This document shows positions 48,126-59,335 of a DNA stretch of 64,000 nucleotides, in pieces. The notes beneath the pieces are model-generated. The model did not search any database, was not told the DNA's origin, and saw only the letters and a program-made list of their open reading frames with translations. How positions within the stretch are numbered: the stretch's first letter is position 1; each line of letters begins with the position of its first letter. The translations under genes were made by a program, and so were the position numbers. The DNA is from Mytilus galloprovincialis (taxonomy: Eukaryota > Mollusca > Bivalvia > Mytilida > Mytilidae), in assembly GCF_965363235.1 (NCBI RefSeq), contig NC_134847.1, positions 59,428,439 through 59,492,438 on the forward strand. The letters run 5' to 3'.

Positions 48126-49994
48126 TATCAAATGATAAATTTAGAACCAATGATGTCAATTCTGGTTTGAATATGATTTCAATCAGCATTCTAAATTTTG
48201 GCACCTCGATAAATCAGCGTGCGACCGCTGGTTGCAATTTGGCCGCTCCGGTTCCAGGGTAGAATCCTTGAACAAGTCAAAATATGAAAAAAACAAGAGG
48301 CTGTCAAATAGACAGCAAATGATTTTCCTGCAAGAAAATGATATTTGGAAATCTGAACCCCCCAAACAGGATCAAGTAATGAAAATAAATTAACTTTTGT
48401 CGTTTACGGAAATGAAAAGGTAAAACTGATCTATTTATTACAAGTGATATAATATTGGAATTTGAGAAGGTATATAAGTGCAACAAACACATTTGTTCAG
48501 CTGGGATGGGTAAGAATAAGAAGTCATGAAGTAAAAATGATTAAAGAAATATGTTAATGAGATTATAACCTTATTTGATATAAAACCAGAGAATTTTGTG
48601 GTAACTCCGATAAATTTCCAGAAACAAACTTCCAAACAGCAACTCTACAACGATAAAAGCAAAATTTGAATTTGAAAAGATTTCGTCAAAGCGTTATATC
48701 TAGTGATTGCACGGACAACACTATAAATAAGTATCGCTTTTGAAAGGTCTACAATTCAACAACGATAAAAACTTAAAATCGTGAAAAATCGAGCATGCCC
48801 TTCATGTATTCACATGAAACAACATATCTTAATTTGAACAGATTTCGTCAAAGCGATTTTATGTATAACTGGACGGACACTGTTTGGCAGTCGCCCGCCT
48901 CAGCCGTTCGCCCACCGTACATCCCCAAATCAATAACCGATTTTACCTTTGAAAATTAAATGCAAAGACGTTTTGGAAATCACATCTTAAACATGACACT
49001 AATCATGTACTATATATAATGCCAATGTAAGGACATTTTTACAAGAGCGATTTAAATACTTTGTGGTAGATGCTATCGGCATTCATCAAGTTGTGTTTAA
49101 ACCAATGACAATATATCACCATTATCTATATAATAAGTATAGATTTATATTCCCAGGGTGGAATCCGAGGATTGTGATTTGTTTCTTCATGTGTTTTGTT
49201 TAAGTATAGATTGCATGATAAGATAGGAGAGATAACAAGATCTTACATCTATCAAATCTCATTGTCCAGATCATTAAAAAAATATCTACCCCAATAACAG
49301 TCCGGTTTATATAAACCTAACGATGTATAAATAATAAATGTATTTGAAAATCCATTTGGACATTTTTTTTAAAGAAATAAACTTGAGAATTTAAGATTAC
49401 TTAGTTTGTAATTTGGATAAGTTCGTTAGAGGTCAGTATTTTTGACACGTTTTCTTCCTCATTCTGAGTTCGTATAGCCTTTAGTTTATTGATATGTTTT
49501 ACGTAAACAATCTTCCCTTAGTACAGCATACAAAAAAATAAAAACAACGCAAACGGCTTCAGGCTAATGCTGACTGGTCAAGATCAATGACTGGTACAGT
49601 CAAAACCAAAATGGATCGTTCGACTGTAACAAAACATTAATTTAAACTAAAGTTATCGAGATAAAAACATTTCGATGTCATTTTTCGAGAAAGTTATGAC
49701 CATGACAATCATTTTATCATTTACTGTAATTCAAGGTATCACAAACATCATTTTGAAATTTTTAATATTCAACCAAGTTGTTAATTTTTACAAAACTTTT
49801 ATACAACATATCTTCAGCGTTGTGTCCTACTCCTTAGGCGCGCTAAACTTCATATCTTCAGACATTGAATGCGCCACTAACCCAAATGTAAAATAGAACT
49901 TTGTTTGTTCTAGTCCAACTTGTAAAACCTGTAAAATCAGGAGAATATAATATTTTGAAAAATTACTATTTAAAAAACATATTGATTCAATTAA
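48126..49994. other. Upstream region of the 49995 gene, no exon placed
   Basis: No confident upstream exon. The frame at 49675-49896 lies just upstream but has no donor in a suitable phase that I could defend. Confidence 0.4.
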
Positions 49995-51143
49995 ATGTTT
50001 TCCTCTTGCAGGCTTTCAACGAAGATAATTCTCGGAGAAGACATCGAGATGAACAGTGAGCTTGTCAAACTGAACAAAACCGCTAAAAAGAGAAGTCAAA
50101 TAGAGCAGCTTCTTATGGTAGATCATAGTGATATCTATTTTGAAAATGAAAAACTTGGAGATAGACTAAATCGTTATTTGCACGCACTTCGCAAAGATCA
50201 TCTCAAAAATGTTATTCTAAGAGACACTGAAATAAAACAATTAAATAGGGAACTCGAGACTTTATCAGCTATTTTAAGGACTTCGGAAATAGGTAGAAAA
50301 ATACGGGAGAGAGCTGAGGCTGATGAAGAGGAGGAAGCTAAACTAAACAAATATCAAGCTGAACCGACTGAATCTGAGAGAGTCAGTATTTTAAAACGAC
50401 GTTTAAGGGCACTGACGCCTGATCTCTCTGACTTCAAATCTTATGAAGAGCGACATAACAAAGTAAGAATCAAAAGTAGTTTAGAAATTTTTCAAGAAGA
50501 ACCACGTATTCCGAAGACGAGAACTCCGTCTCCAGATAGCGAAAAGGAAAACGAAAAAAGAACAACTATCCAACCTCATCCTCCGCACACAGTCCGATCT
50601 CACTCAGACTTATCAGGATTAAACCGACATCGAAAATTAAAGGAACGAATTGATACATCAGACTTCCCAGAAGAGTGGTTCACTACAGTTGTTCCTGCGT
50701 CTGACGCAGTGATTGCACGTGTCCGACGTCATAAATCAGCTCCGCTTCACCAACAGTTGAAAATGTTAAGAGCGAAAAAGAAACCGGAGGAAACGAACGA
50801 GGAAGAAGAGTCTGAAATTAAAGAAGACGAAGACACAAATGAAGAAGTTCAAGGACTTAAAGTCATATGTGATACACCGGTTAGGCCGGTTGTCATGTCG
50901 TTAAGGCAACTGAAGGAAATTGCTAATATAGACAACCTTGCTGAAAAAGTGCCAAATAAGTTTGAAGATTTAAAGATAAAGCGTCTAGAGAGAGCAAAAG
51001 TTCATTTTGACAAATTGGAATCACGGTGTAGGAGATTTGTTCAAGATATAATGAGACAAAATGAAAAAGATATGGAGGATCTTAAAAAGCCGGTTCCTCC
51101 AAAATCTCCTAAAAGGAAGCCATCAATATTGCCACCATCTTGA
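49995..51143 (+). CDS. Coiled-coil protein of unknown function
   Basis: Open frame of 382 residues with clearly protein-like, non-repetitive sequence and no transposon motifs. Residues about 50-115 (ENEKLGDRLNRYLHALRKDH and on) and about 320-360 are charged heptad-like helices. Residues about 165-215 are proline/serine/threonine rich with repeated basic and SP/TP sites (KTRTPSPDSEKENEK). Residues about 266-288 are strongly acidic. The tail is PVPPKSPKRKPSILPPS. There is no signal peptide or membrane segment. The first codons cover TTTTCCTCTTGCAG, a good splice acceptor ending at 50011. The real exon therefore probably starts at 50012 with two bases of a split codon from an upstream exon, or translation begins at Met19 (50049). 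I do not recognise the family. Confidence 0.8.
   Translation: MFSSCRLSTKIILGEDIEMNSELVKLNKTAKKRSQIEQLLMVDHSDIYFENEKLGDRLNRYLHALRKDHLKNVILRDTEIKQLNRELETLSAILRTSEIGRKIRERAEADEEEEAKLNKYQAEPTESERVSILKRRLRALTPDLSDFKSYEERHNKVRIKSSLEIFQEEPRIPKTRTPSPDSEKENEKRTTIQPHPPHTVRSHSDLSGLNRHRKLKERIDTSDFPEEWFTTVVPASDAVIARVRRHKSAPLHQQLKMLRAKKKPEETNEEEESEIKEDEDTNEEVQGLKVICDTPVRPVVMSLRQLKEIANIDNLAEKVPNKFEDLKIKRLERAKVHFDKLESRCRRFVQDIMRQNEKDMEDLKKPVPPKSPKRKPSILPPS
50010..50011 (+). other. Likely splice acceptor of the 49995 gene
   Basis: TTTTCCTCTTGCAG|G is a consensus polypyrimidine tract plus AG. The frame stays open across it, which explains the apparent upstream ATG. Confidence 0.6.
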
Positions 51144-51798
51144 TTATTACAGTATAAACTGTTTCATGTGTTCGAATTTTTGGTGGTGGGATTTAAGATA
51201 TATGGTCTGTTAAGTACCGTAGATATGGTAGCTAATGGACTGATTCATTTAAAAAATACCCATAATATTTCATTTTGATCAGAATGTTGTTTTTATACTT
51301 CTCATACAAAATAATCGAATAATCTTCAATCAGTCACTTCTTTTTGAGAATGTTGAAACGGCCTTTTGTCAAGTTTCAAAACGACAATCTCGCGTTTAAT
51401 AACCCTTGCAACAACTCTCTGATGGCTATGAAAGTAATGAGTTTTTGATCCTCTCCAACATGTCCTGTCTTTTCTGTGGCATCACGAACATCCCGAGATT
51501 CATCCCGTTGAACATTCCATTTGTAGGAACGATTTTGTAGTCCCAGGAATATACATGACATATTTTCCTACGGACGTTTAGCATTGTCACTTGCCTACTA
51601 TTCGTCTCGTTATTCCAAAATATTTAGCCTGCACTAAACAGCTGTCACATCATAGAGGTATGAAGAATTTTTTCGAGCTGTTCGTACTTTTAAAAAATGC
51701 TTTTTTTCCCCGGTTTCATTGCTTTGTACTTACGATCAACGTTTACGGAACACAAGTCCGCCACATTCACTTTTGTGGCAAAAGTATCTCATTGATTA
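51144..51798. other. 3' flank of the 49995 gene
   Basis: Probable 3' untranslated and intergenic sequence. No AATAAA close to the stop and no gene. Confidence 0.4.
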
Positions 51799-52701
51799 CT
51801 TATGCTGAGTTCACACGTAATTCGAATTCGATTCGCATTAACTAATTCGAATTAGTTTAATACGCATTCGTCCTAACGTCAATTCTAATTCGAATTGCAA
51901 TTCGCTTTACTGTCCAAAAGAGGGACGAAAGATACCAAAGGGACAGTCAAACTCATAAATCTAAAACAAACTGACAACGCCATGGCTAAAAATGAAAAAG
52001 ACAAACAGAAAAACAATAGTACACATGACACAACATAGAAAACTAAAGAATAAACAACACGAACCCCATCAAAAACTAGGGGTGATCTCAGGTGCTCCGG
52101 AAGGGTAAGCAGATCCTGCTCCACATGCGGCACCCGTCGTGTTGCTTATGTGATTACAAATCCGGTAAATAGTCTAATTCGGTAGGTCAAATTCATGAAA
52201 GGGAAGGGGATTGTAGTTACGACGTGAGGAACATATCCGATATCATTTGTGAAATGGTTATTCCATAACGGTCAACCAACTCGTGATGGCGTCCGTAAAA
52301 TTTACGAAGAGATGATTTCAACTTCACCATTTGGAACTCTTGATTTAATAGCTTCCTTGTGAGCAGTAACCCTCTATCAAGAAAATCATGATAGGAAATG
52401 CAAGCACGGGAATATCGTATCAATTGAGAGATATATACCCCGTATGCAGGTGCTGCTGGAATGTTGCTACTTAGAAATGGAAAGTTCACAATTGGAAAGC
52501 TGAAATCATCCAAACGACGTTTGAAACTTTTAATTCGATTTAACAAAAGCGTATTTCTTATGCGAACTGGATAATTTGAATTAGCCAATTCGAATCAATT
52601 CGAATTAAAAAAAATAGAGTGTGTGAACGCAATAAGCGAATTCGATTCGCATTCGATTCGAATTCAATTCGAATTGAATGCTCGTGTGAACGAGGCATAA
52701 G
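51799..52701. mobile_element. AATTCGAATT-rich inverted-repeat element carrying an RT fragment
   Basis: Termini CTTATGCTGAGTTCACACG and, inverted, CTTATGCCTCGTTCACACG, each followed by strings of 'attcgaattcg'. The interior (about 51905-52515) is a piece of RT family 2 with its 3' tail. No clear target duplication. Either the retroelement piece inserted into a MITE, or the MITE carries it as cargo. Confidence 0.75.
51905..52515 (-). pseudogene. Reverse transcriptase fragment, family 2 copy 3
   Basis: Minus-strand DDFSFPIVNFPFLSSN, AYGVYISQLIRYSRACISYH and then DRGLLLTRKLLNQEFQ, followed by the family 3' tail. Only the C-terminal part of the RT is present. Confidence 0.8.
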
Positions 52702-53327
52702 GCTAAATATTTTCTTTTGTTCAGTACTTTCTGTGGTGCAAAGTAAACTAATCCTCTGGATGAAAATTGCCAGATTTACTTCATACACACAGTGTTTTTT
52801 CAGGGGTATGAGTAAATATCACATGATTCACATCAACGACTCAAGGTCGAATCTACTTCACATTCATGATTGGTTCAGTCTTTTAAGGTGTGTAACAAAA
52901 TATCAAACGATTTTCGGCCAAAATCACTTATTTAGTTCAGTATTTAGATGTGTTATGTAAACCCTAAATGAATGAATAAGGCCAAATGTGATATGCAAAT
53001 ATCCCATAAAAGACCATGGCCAAAACTACTTTGTTTGCACCTGTCTCTTTAGAGGTGTAACGTAATTTTCCCATGAATGACATCTTTTGGTTCTATCTTT
53101 TCAAAGATAAAAGATAAATATCAAATGAATGACCTATGCCAAATCTACTTCATTAAGTCGAGTCTTGTCAGAGGTAAAACATAAATATCCAATGAACTAC
53201 CAAAAGGTAGAATTTACTTCATTTTGTTCAGTCTTTTCAGATATTTAATGTAATCATCCTATGATAGCTTAAGGAAGAATCTACTTCATTTGGTTCAGTC
53301 TCTTCGGGGATCACGGTAATTTATATA

Positions 53328-53860
53328 TATATAAAGGCAACAGTAGTATACCGCTGTTCGAAATTCATATATCGATAGAGAAAAAAAATCCGAGTTGCAA
53401 ACGAAAACTGAGGGAAACGCATCAAATATAAGAGAACTACGACACAACAGAAACACAACATTAAAATGTAACTAACGTATTCATCAAATGAAAGCCTTAT
53501 GTAAATAAAGGCAACAGTAGTATACCGCTGTTCAAAAATTATAAATCGATCAAGAGAAAACTAATCTAGGCTAGAAACTAAAAGGGAAACACACCAACTA
53601 TAAGAGGAAAACAACGGACCAATAAAATCAAACGCCAACATGCATAGAAATGGACTATTTGATAAATAAAGAACAGTAGTATACCGGTGTTCAAAAGTCG
53701 AGGAAACAAATCCGGGTTCCAATCCTAAAACAGACGGGAAAATATCAACTATAAGAGGAAAACATTGAAGAGCAACAAAAACAAACGCCAACAGCCATAT
53801 CCCTGACTTGGTATAGGTCATTTTAAGACAAGAGTGCAAATGCTTAAATGTCGTTCCTGC
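53328..53860 (-). repeat. Dispersed repeat family C, three partial copies
   Basis: 'aacagtagtataccg(c/g)tgt' begins at about 53339, 53512 and 53666, each followed by 'cgat.gag' and 'tataagaggaaaac'-like words. Inverted relative to 42960-43180. Confidence 0.75.
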
Positions 53861-54510
53861 TTTACTAACCATTGGTTTTATGTTGAAAGTATATAAGAAA
53901 AAGGGTAAACTAAAATTGTGATAGAAACTCAGGTCAGATAATTGCTGTCAGACAGACAAATACACCATACAATTTTTTAGACACAAAATATAATTGACAT
54001 ATTACCTATGATAATTGAAAAACACACCAAAACAAAAACTTATCATTGGTCAATGAAAATGAGGTCAAGGTCAGATGATACCTGCTGGCCAGAAATATTC
54101 ACCTTTAAACCATTCCATTCACCGAATATAGTTGAACTATTGCATAAAGTACTTGCAAAACTGACCAAAACACAAAACAATTACATTAATTAATGAACCA
54201 TGAAAATGAGATCAAGGTCAGATGAAACATGCAAGACTGACATGTACCAATGACAATCATTCCATACACAACATATAGTTGACTAGCTGCTTAAAAAAAG
54301 CAGTCGCTGGACCATACAAAATAAAGTCAAGGACACTGGGCATATGACAGACGAAAACTTCGTAACACAAGGTATCAGTATACAAGATAAAGGCATTCAG
54401 ATCTTCTGCCTTCTGAAGTATAAAGCTTTAAACAAATAGTTTACGCTGTCGGATAGTAAAATCTATATCTCGTCTTCTGCAAATTTCGTCGCAGGTGAGA
54501 CAAAAATAGT
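53829..54510 (+). mobile_element. Tandem-core element, copy 1 (pearl/Helentron-like)
   Basis: Begins 'taagacaagagtgcaaatg', contains two to three core units with 'catgaaaatgaggtcaagg' (near 54052 and 54195), and ends in a degenerate hairpin at about 54468-54505 (TCTCGTCTTCTGC ... GCAGGTGAGA). Same family as 57660-58796. Confidence 0.6.
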
Positions 54511-55032
54511 GAGTTGATGGCCAACCAAACCTCCCGCTTATATGGTAATATTAAGAGATACCGTTTAAGTGATAGGAATACAATACAATCAAACGCAAGA
54601 ATACTCAGCATAGAGAAAAACACAAAATTAATAAGTAATATAACAGTACTTAACAAACATGTACACCGCAAAATAACAACGGACAATTTCCAATGAATTA
54701 ACGACAGGACAGGACACCACAAACTACGCGTCACAGCAATGAATCAACATCACCCAAATGTGACGTATAATTTATAAAATCTTGGAGATTTGGTAATCTC
54801 TTCAGAGGTGAAACGTAAATATCCAATGAAAGCCTAAGATCATATCTACTTCATTTGGTTCAATCTCGTCATGGATATACAGTTATCATTCAATGAAAGC
54901 ATAAGATAAAATTTGGTTCAGTCTCTTCCGAGTTGCAATTTAAATTCCCCATGAATGACCAAGGAAAAATCTACCGCATTGGTTGAATATTTTCAACCAT
55001 GTAACGTAAATATCACATGGAATGACATAACT

Positions 55033-55190
55033 TTTTGGAATTTTGGATCCTCAATGCTCTTCAACTTTGTACTAGTTTGGGTTTATAAATATTTTTGATT
55101 TGAGCGTCACTGATGAGTCTTAAGTAGACGAAACGCGCGTCTGGCGTACTAAATTATAATCCTGGTACCTTTGATATTAACTATATAGAA
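55033..55190 (+). mobile_element. Hammerhead-bearing short interspersed element
   Basis: 'tttggaattttggatcctca', 'atgctcttcaactttgtact' and then the ribozyme motif and 'aattataatcctggtacctt'. It interrupts the 80-bp satellite. The first part recurs at 63907-63985 without the ribozyme. Confidence 0.65.
55104..55147 (+). ncRNA. Type I hammerhead self-cleaving ribozyme motif
   Basis: All conserved core parts occur in order: stem I strand GCGTCA (55104-55109), CTGATGA (55110-55116), stem II GTC/GAC (55117-55119 with 55127-55129) closed by a 7-base loop, GAAA (55130-55133), a very short palindromic stem III ACGCGCGT (55133-55140), cleavage triplet GTC ending at 55141, and stem I' TGGCGT (55142-55147), which pairs with GCGTCA using two G-U pairs. 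Cleavage is expected after 55141. A short stem III is typical of animal retrozyme-type hammerheads, which may act best as dimers. Confidence 0.85.
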
Positions 55191-56110
55191 CGTAAATATC
55201 CAAAGAATCGTCATGGCCAAAACTACTTCAGTAGGCTGAGTCTTTTAGAGATGTAACATATATCAAATGAAAGCTCAAGGCACAATCTACTTCATTTGGT
55301 CAGTCTCTTAACATGTGCAACATCAATTTCCAATGATTAACCAAGACAAAATCTACCTTTTTGGTTGAATATTTCAGAGATGTAAATGTAAATATCACGT
55401 GAACAACTTAGGTAAAATCTTCTTCATCTTTCGGGAGATAAAACGTAACTATCCAACGAAAGCCTAATGTAATATCTCCTCCATTTGGTTCAATCTCTTC
55501 AGAGATGCAACTTAATTATCCAATAAATGAGGTTACTTCATTAGGTTAAGATTTTTCAGACGTGACGTCAATACATGGTATACGATTACAGTAGGAAATT
55601 CCACATTTGGTCCAGAATTGTCAGGGGCATTACCTTTTCAGAGTTATTACCTTTTTAATGTGTAAGTTAACTTCCATGGATGGCTATGTCTAAAGTTACC
55701 TTACAGATTCAGAGGTGCAAAAGTCCTGAATGACTGACCAAACTTACTTCATTGGTTCAACATTTTCAGGCGTGTGACCTATCCCCTGGATGACTATAAA
55801 TGCCAAATCTACTTCATTCACATTGGTTCAATATTTTCAGAGAAGTCATGTAAATATCCCATGAATGACCAGGGAAATATCTACTACACAGATTTAGTAT
55901 TTTCAGAGGTGAAATATAAATATCTCATGAGTGACACTCGCCAAAATTTCACTGATTCGGTTTTTTCATGGATGTAACATAAATATTCCATGGAAGTAAT
56001 GGGTGATTAAAGTCTAATTTACTTCAACAGTTCAGTATTTATAGGATTGCAAAGTAAAAGTCCACTGGACTACTGGGGCCTAAATTAACTAATTTGTTTC
56101 ATTTTTTTTC

Positions 56111-57659
56111 AGGGTTTAATAAAACATCTAATCTCATGATCTCCACTCTTCTGAAACTAGATGTTTTAGGAGTAGATTCACCAAATAATAGTATGTCACA
56201 TCCGGTTGCATACAAAAAAGGGTTGAAATAAATCATTCCCTTGGAGTTCTGGGTCATAAACACATGTCTTTGGTGTTTCGAAGCACCATTATATTTTTTA
56301 TTTGGTGTTTCCAAAAATATTTTTGGAAACTTGAGGTTGCATGGTTACTAAAGCGTGTACATAGGAAAAAAAGATGACATTTGATTGGTTAACTTCCAGT
56401 AATGGTTATTTTTTTTATATATGCAATGAAATGGTATATGATATTTGGTCTATGGTACTGGATAGGATAAAAGTTTACTCATGCCAAGTATTTTTGAAAA
56501 GTGCGACTAATAGGAGGACATCAATGGTGGCATTACACCTAGAACCAAGTCGTAATAAAGTAGAGTATGGAGACATTTGTTGCAGGGTTTACAACCTTTA
56601 ACTAGAACTACTGTTGTGCACCAATCCATCCTCGTCTTCAAAGGTTGTGAACAGATTACCAATATCTGCCACGACACCAAAAGGACAAAAATTAGGACAT
56701 CCACTGATGATTTTTTTTTTAATAGTACATTACCAGTAGCTGTAGTTTTAACAATATTTCTCAAACGGCAATCCACATTTTCATACAACAGAAGACATCA
56801 GAATTGAACAATGGCTTTTGTACTTTACAGTATAATACATGTATATCTTTTTTAGACATATCAGATTGAAATGACAAAACAAAACATTGTTCTTTTGATT
56901 TCTGTTTTATAATTTACATCAGTGAGATTTATACCTTGCTTCTAGAAAATTATGTCTCATTACTCTTATAAACTATCATGAAAAAGATTTCATTATGTTT
57001 TACAATATAAAACAAAAGTTTACTTTTCTCACATCGATTCAATCGCTATTATTGACTTCCTTTTATTGCACATTAAAATTGCTTTGCCTAATAATCAATT
57101 TAAACAATTCCAACTAAACTATGTCAAAAAGGCACCGAGGGCGTCTTATTTCAAAATTGTATTTAATAGCACAGATTTGCTCCTGCTCAACCTCACCCCT
57201 CTATCGATTTCCATAGGGGTGGTCAGTGAATGTATAATGAAATCAGTACAGGTCTCTTTCTGTCAAGTTTGTTTTGTATAAAAATAAACAAGACAATACA
57301 ATAACATTAACAAATGAAGTCACTATTAATAGTTGAATTGACATCATGAACCCAATATAAAATCTACTGACCTCATACAGATCCATATAGGAACTCACCA
57401 TTTGACTATGTTAAACCAATCATAACGACATTAATTTACCCCAGGTCTGATAATATTATTGATAACTAGGGTATTCAATATAAGGTTAAGGTTTACAAGC
57501 CAGGAAGGTAACTAAACTTAGTATACTTCCCTTAAATTTTATTGAGTCTCTTTTGGTTACCAACTTTAAGTTTTTTCTGATAATTGAGTTCTTCCGAGGT
57601 GTTGATGAGTAGACATTTTTAGACAAAGGACAAGGTCCATTTAGGGCTTTAAGAATTGG
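56111..57659. other. Intergenic, two unassigned frames
   Basis: A minus-strand frame at 56314-56099 (71 residues) and overlapping frames at 56507-56807 look somewhat protein-like, but I found no splice partner or family. They may be parts of a decayed element or exons of an unrecognised gene. Otherwise AT-rich non-coding. Confidence 0.3.
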
Positions 57660-58796
57660 CCCTGTTATTAATCCAACAAGAGTGCACACGCTGAAATGTA
57701 CCGCCTTCTATACTAATCATTGATATTATGTTGATAGTCCTAAGTATAAAGCTAAGCTTTATTACAACTGTCACATAAACTTAACATTAACCAAGATAAC
57801 TGAACAAAGACCAATGAACCTTGAAAAAGAGGTCCAGGTCAGATGAACCATGCCAGGCAGACAGGTACAGCTAACAATGCTTCTATACAACATATATAGT
57901 TGACACATTACTTATAGTTTAAGAAAAATAGACCAAAACACAAAAACTTAACACTGTGCATTGAACCGTGAAAATGAGGTCACGGTTAAATAAAACCTGC
58001 TCGACTGACATAAAGATCATAAAATATTTCCATACACCAAATATAGTTGACCTATGGCATATAGCATTAGATAAAAAGACCAAAACTCAAAAACTTAACT
58101 TTGACCACTGAACCATGAAAATGAGGTCAAGGTCACATGACATCTGCCCGCTAGACATGTACACTTAACAATCATTCCATACAACAAATATAGTAGACCT
58201 ATTGCATATGGTATGAGAAAAATAGACCAAAACACAAAAATTTAACTATAACCACTGAACCATGAAAATGAGGTCAAGGTCAGATGACACCTGCCAGTTG
58301 GACATGTACACCTTACAATCCTTCCATACACCGAATATACTAGCCCTATTGCTTATAGTATCTGAGATATGGACTTGACAACCAAAACTTAACCTTGTTC
58401 ACTGATCCATGAAATGAGGTCGAGGTCAAGTGAAAACTGTCTGACAGACACGAGGACCTTGCAAGGTACGCACATATCAAATATAGTTATCCTATTACTT
58501 ATAATAAGAGAGAATTCAACATTACAAAAAATTTGAACTTTTTTTTTAAGTGGTCACTGAACCATGAAAATGAGGTCAAGGACATTGGACATGTAACTGA
58601 CGGAAACTTCGTAACATGAAGCATCTATATACAAAGTATGAAGCATCCAGGTCTTCCACCTTCTAAAATATAAAGCTTTTAAGAAGTGAGCTAACGCCGC
58701 CGCCGTAGCCGCCGCAGCCGCCGATGCCGCCGCCGGATCACTATCCCTATGTCGAGCTTTCTGCAACAAAAGTTGCAGGCTCGACAAAAATGAAAC
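57660..58796 (+). mobile_element. Tandem-core element, copy 2 (pearl/Helentron-like)
   Basis: About six units of roughly 150 bases marked by 'ccatgaaaatgaggtcaagg' (near 57815, 57965, 58108, 58261, 58408, 58561). A (GCC)n-type microsatellite follows at 58694-58735, then a near-perfect hairpin at 58751-58785 (GTCGAGC, CTGCAAC, loop, GTTGCAG, GCTCGAC). A tandem core, a microsatellite and a terminal hairpin match the described bivalve pearl/HINE layout; this assignment is by structure only. Confidence 0.65.
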
Positions 58797-59235
58797 ATTT
58801 CTTGATGTCCTTTTTAATCACATTTTGAAGGATCAAGAGAACCATTTAGCAATAAAAAATGGTTCCATATTTAGGATTTGTCTGATTATCGTACTTATCT
58901 GTGGTTTTGATGTATGAAAAAAAATAAGTCACTAGCAATAATAAATTAATGATGGAAAGAAGGTCTAATAGACTGAAGGACAGAACAAAAAACATTATAC
59001 TCTCTGCGACTTGATTGCACGGAATATAATAATGCCTCTTAACACATTGAATAAAGATGAAAACTATATATGAATCATTAACTAAAAACATGAGTATTTT
59101 TATTAATATCATTCATTGCATCATTTATAACAATTCTAATAAAAAATGTCTATTTCACTATAATATTTTCACTGCTAAATTTCAAATATCGCCACAAAAT
59201 TACAATAGCTTCTATTACTAATTTTCCCTGAGTAA

Positions 59236-59241
59236 TTTATT
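59236..59241 (-). promoter_or_regulatory. Candidate polyadenylation signal of the P450 gene
   Basis: AATAAA on the minus strand, 33 bases past the stop codon. Confidence 0.5.
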
Positions 59242-59273
59242 TTAATCTAATAATGACTAGCTCCTATTTCCTT

Positions 59274-59335
59274 AATCTATATTCCACAGGACAGGGCTCT
59301 GCTGGTTGTTGTGTTCCAACTAAATGTTTCTTGCT
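59274..59335 (-). CDS. CYP39-like terminal exon
   Basis: SKKHLVGTQQPAEPCPVEYR and then LRK plus TAG (59276-59274). Acceptor TTTCAG. Confidence 0.88.

Larger units (their letters stand above)
52790..56110 (+). repeat. Degenerate satellite of about 80 bp, interrupted
   Basis: Dozens of diverged units with the pattern 'atctacttcatttggttcag', 'tcttttcagaggtg', 'aacgtaaatatcc' and 'atgaatgacc'. Seen at 52790-53320 and 54775-56110. Interrupted by family C repeats (53328-53860), a tandem-core element (53829-54510) and a ribozyme-bearing element (55033-55190). Confidence 0.8.

Noticed and set aside
56099..56807. Frames at 56314-56099 and 56788-56507 as exons of a gene
   Set aside because: Somewhat protein-like, but no matching splice phases, no partner exons and no family recognised; left as unassigned.
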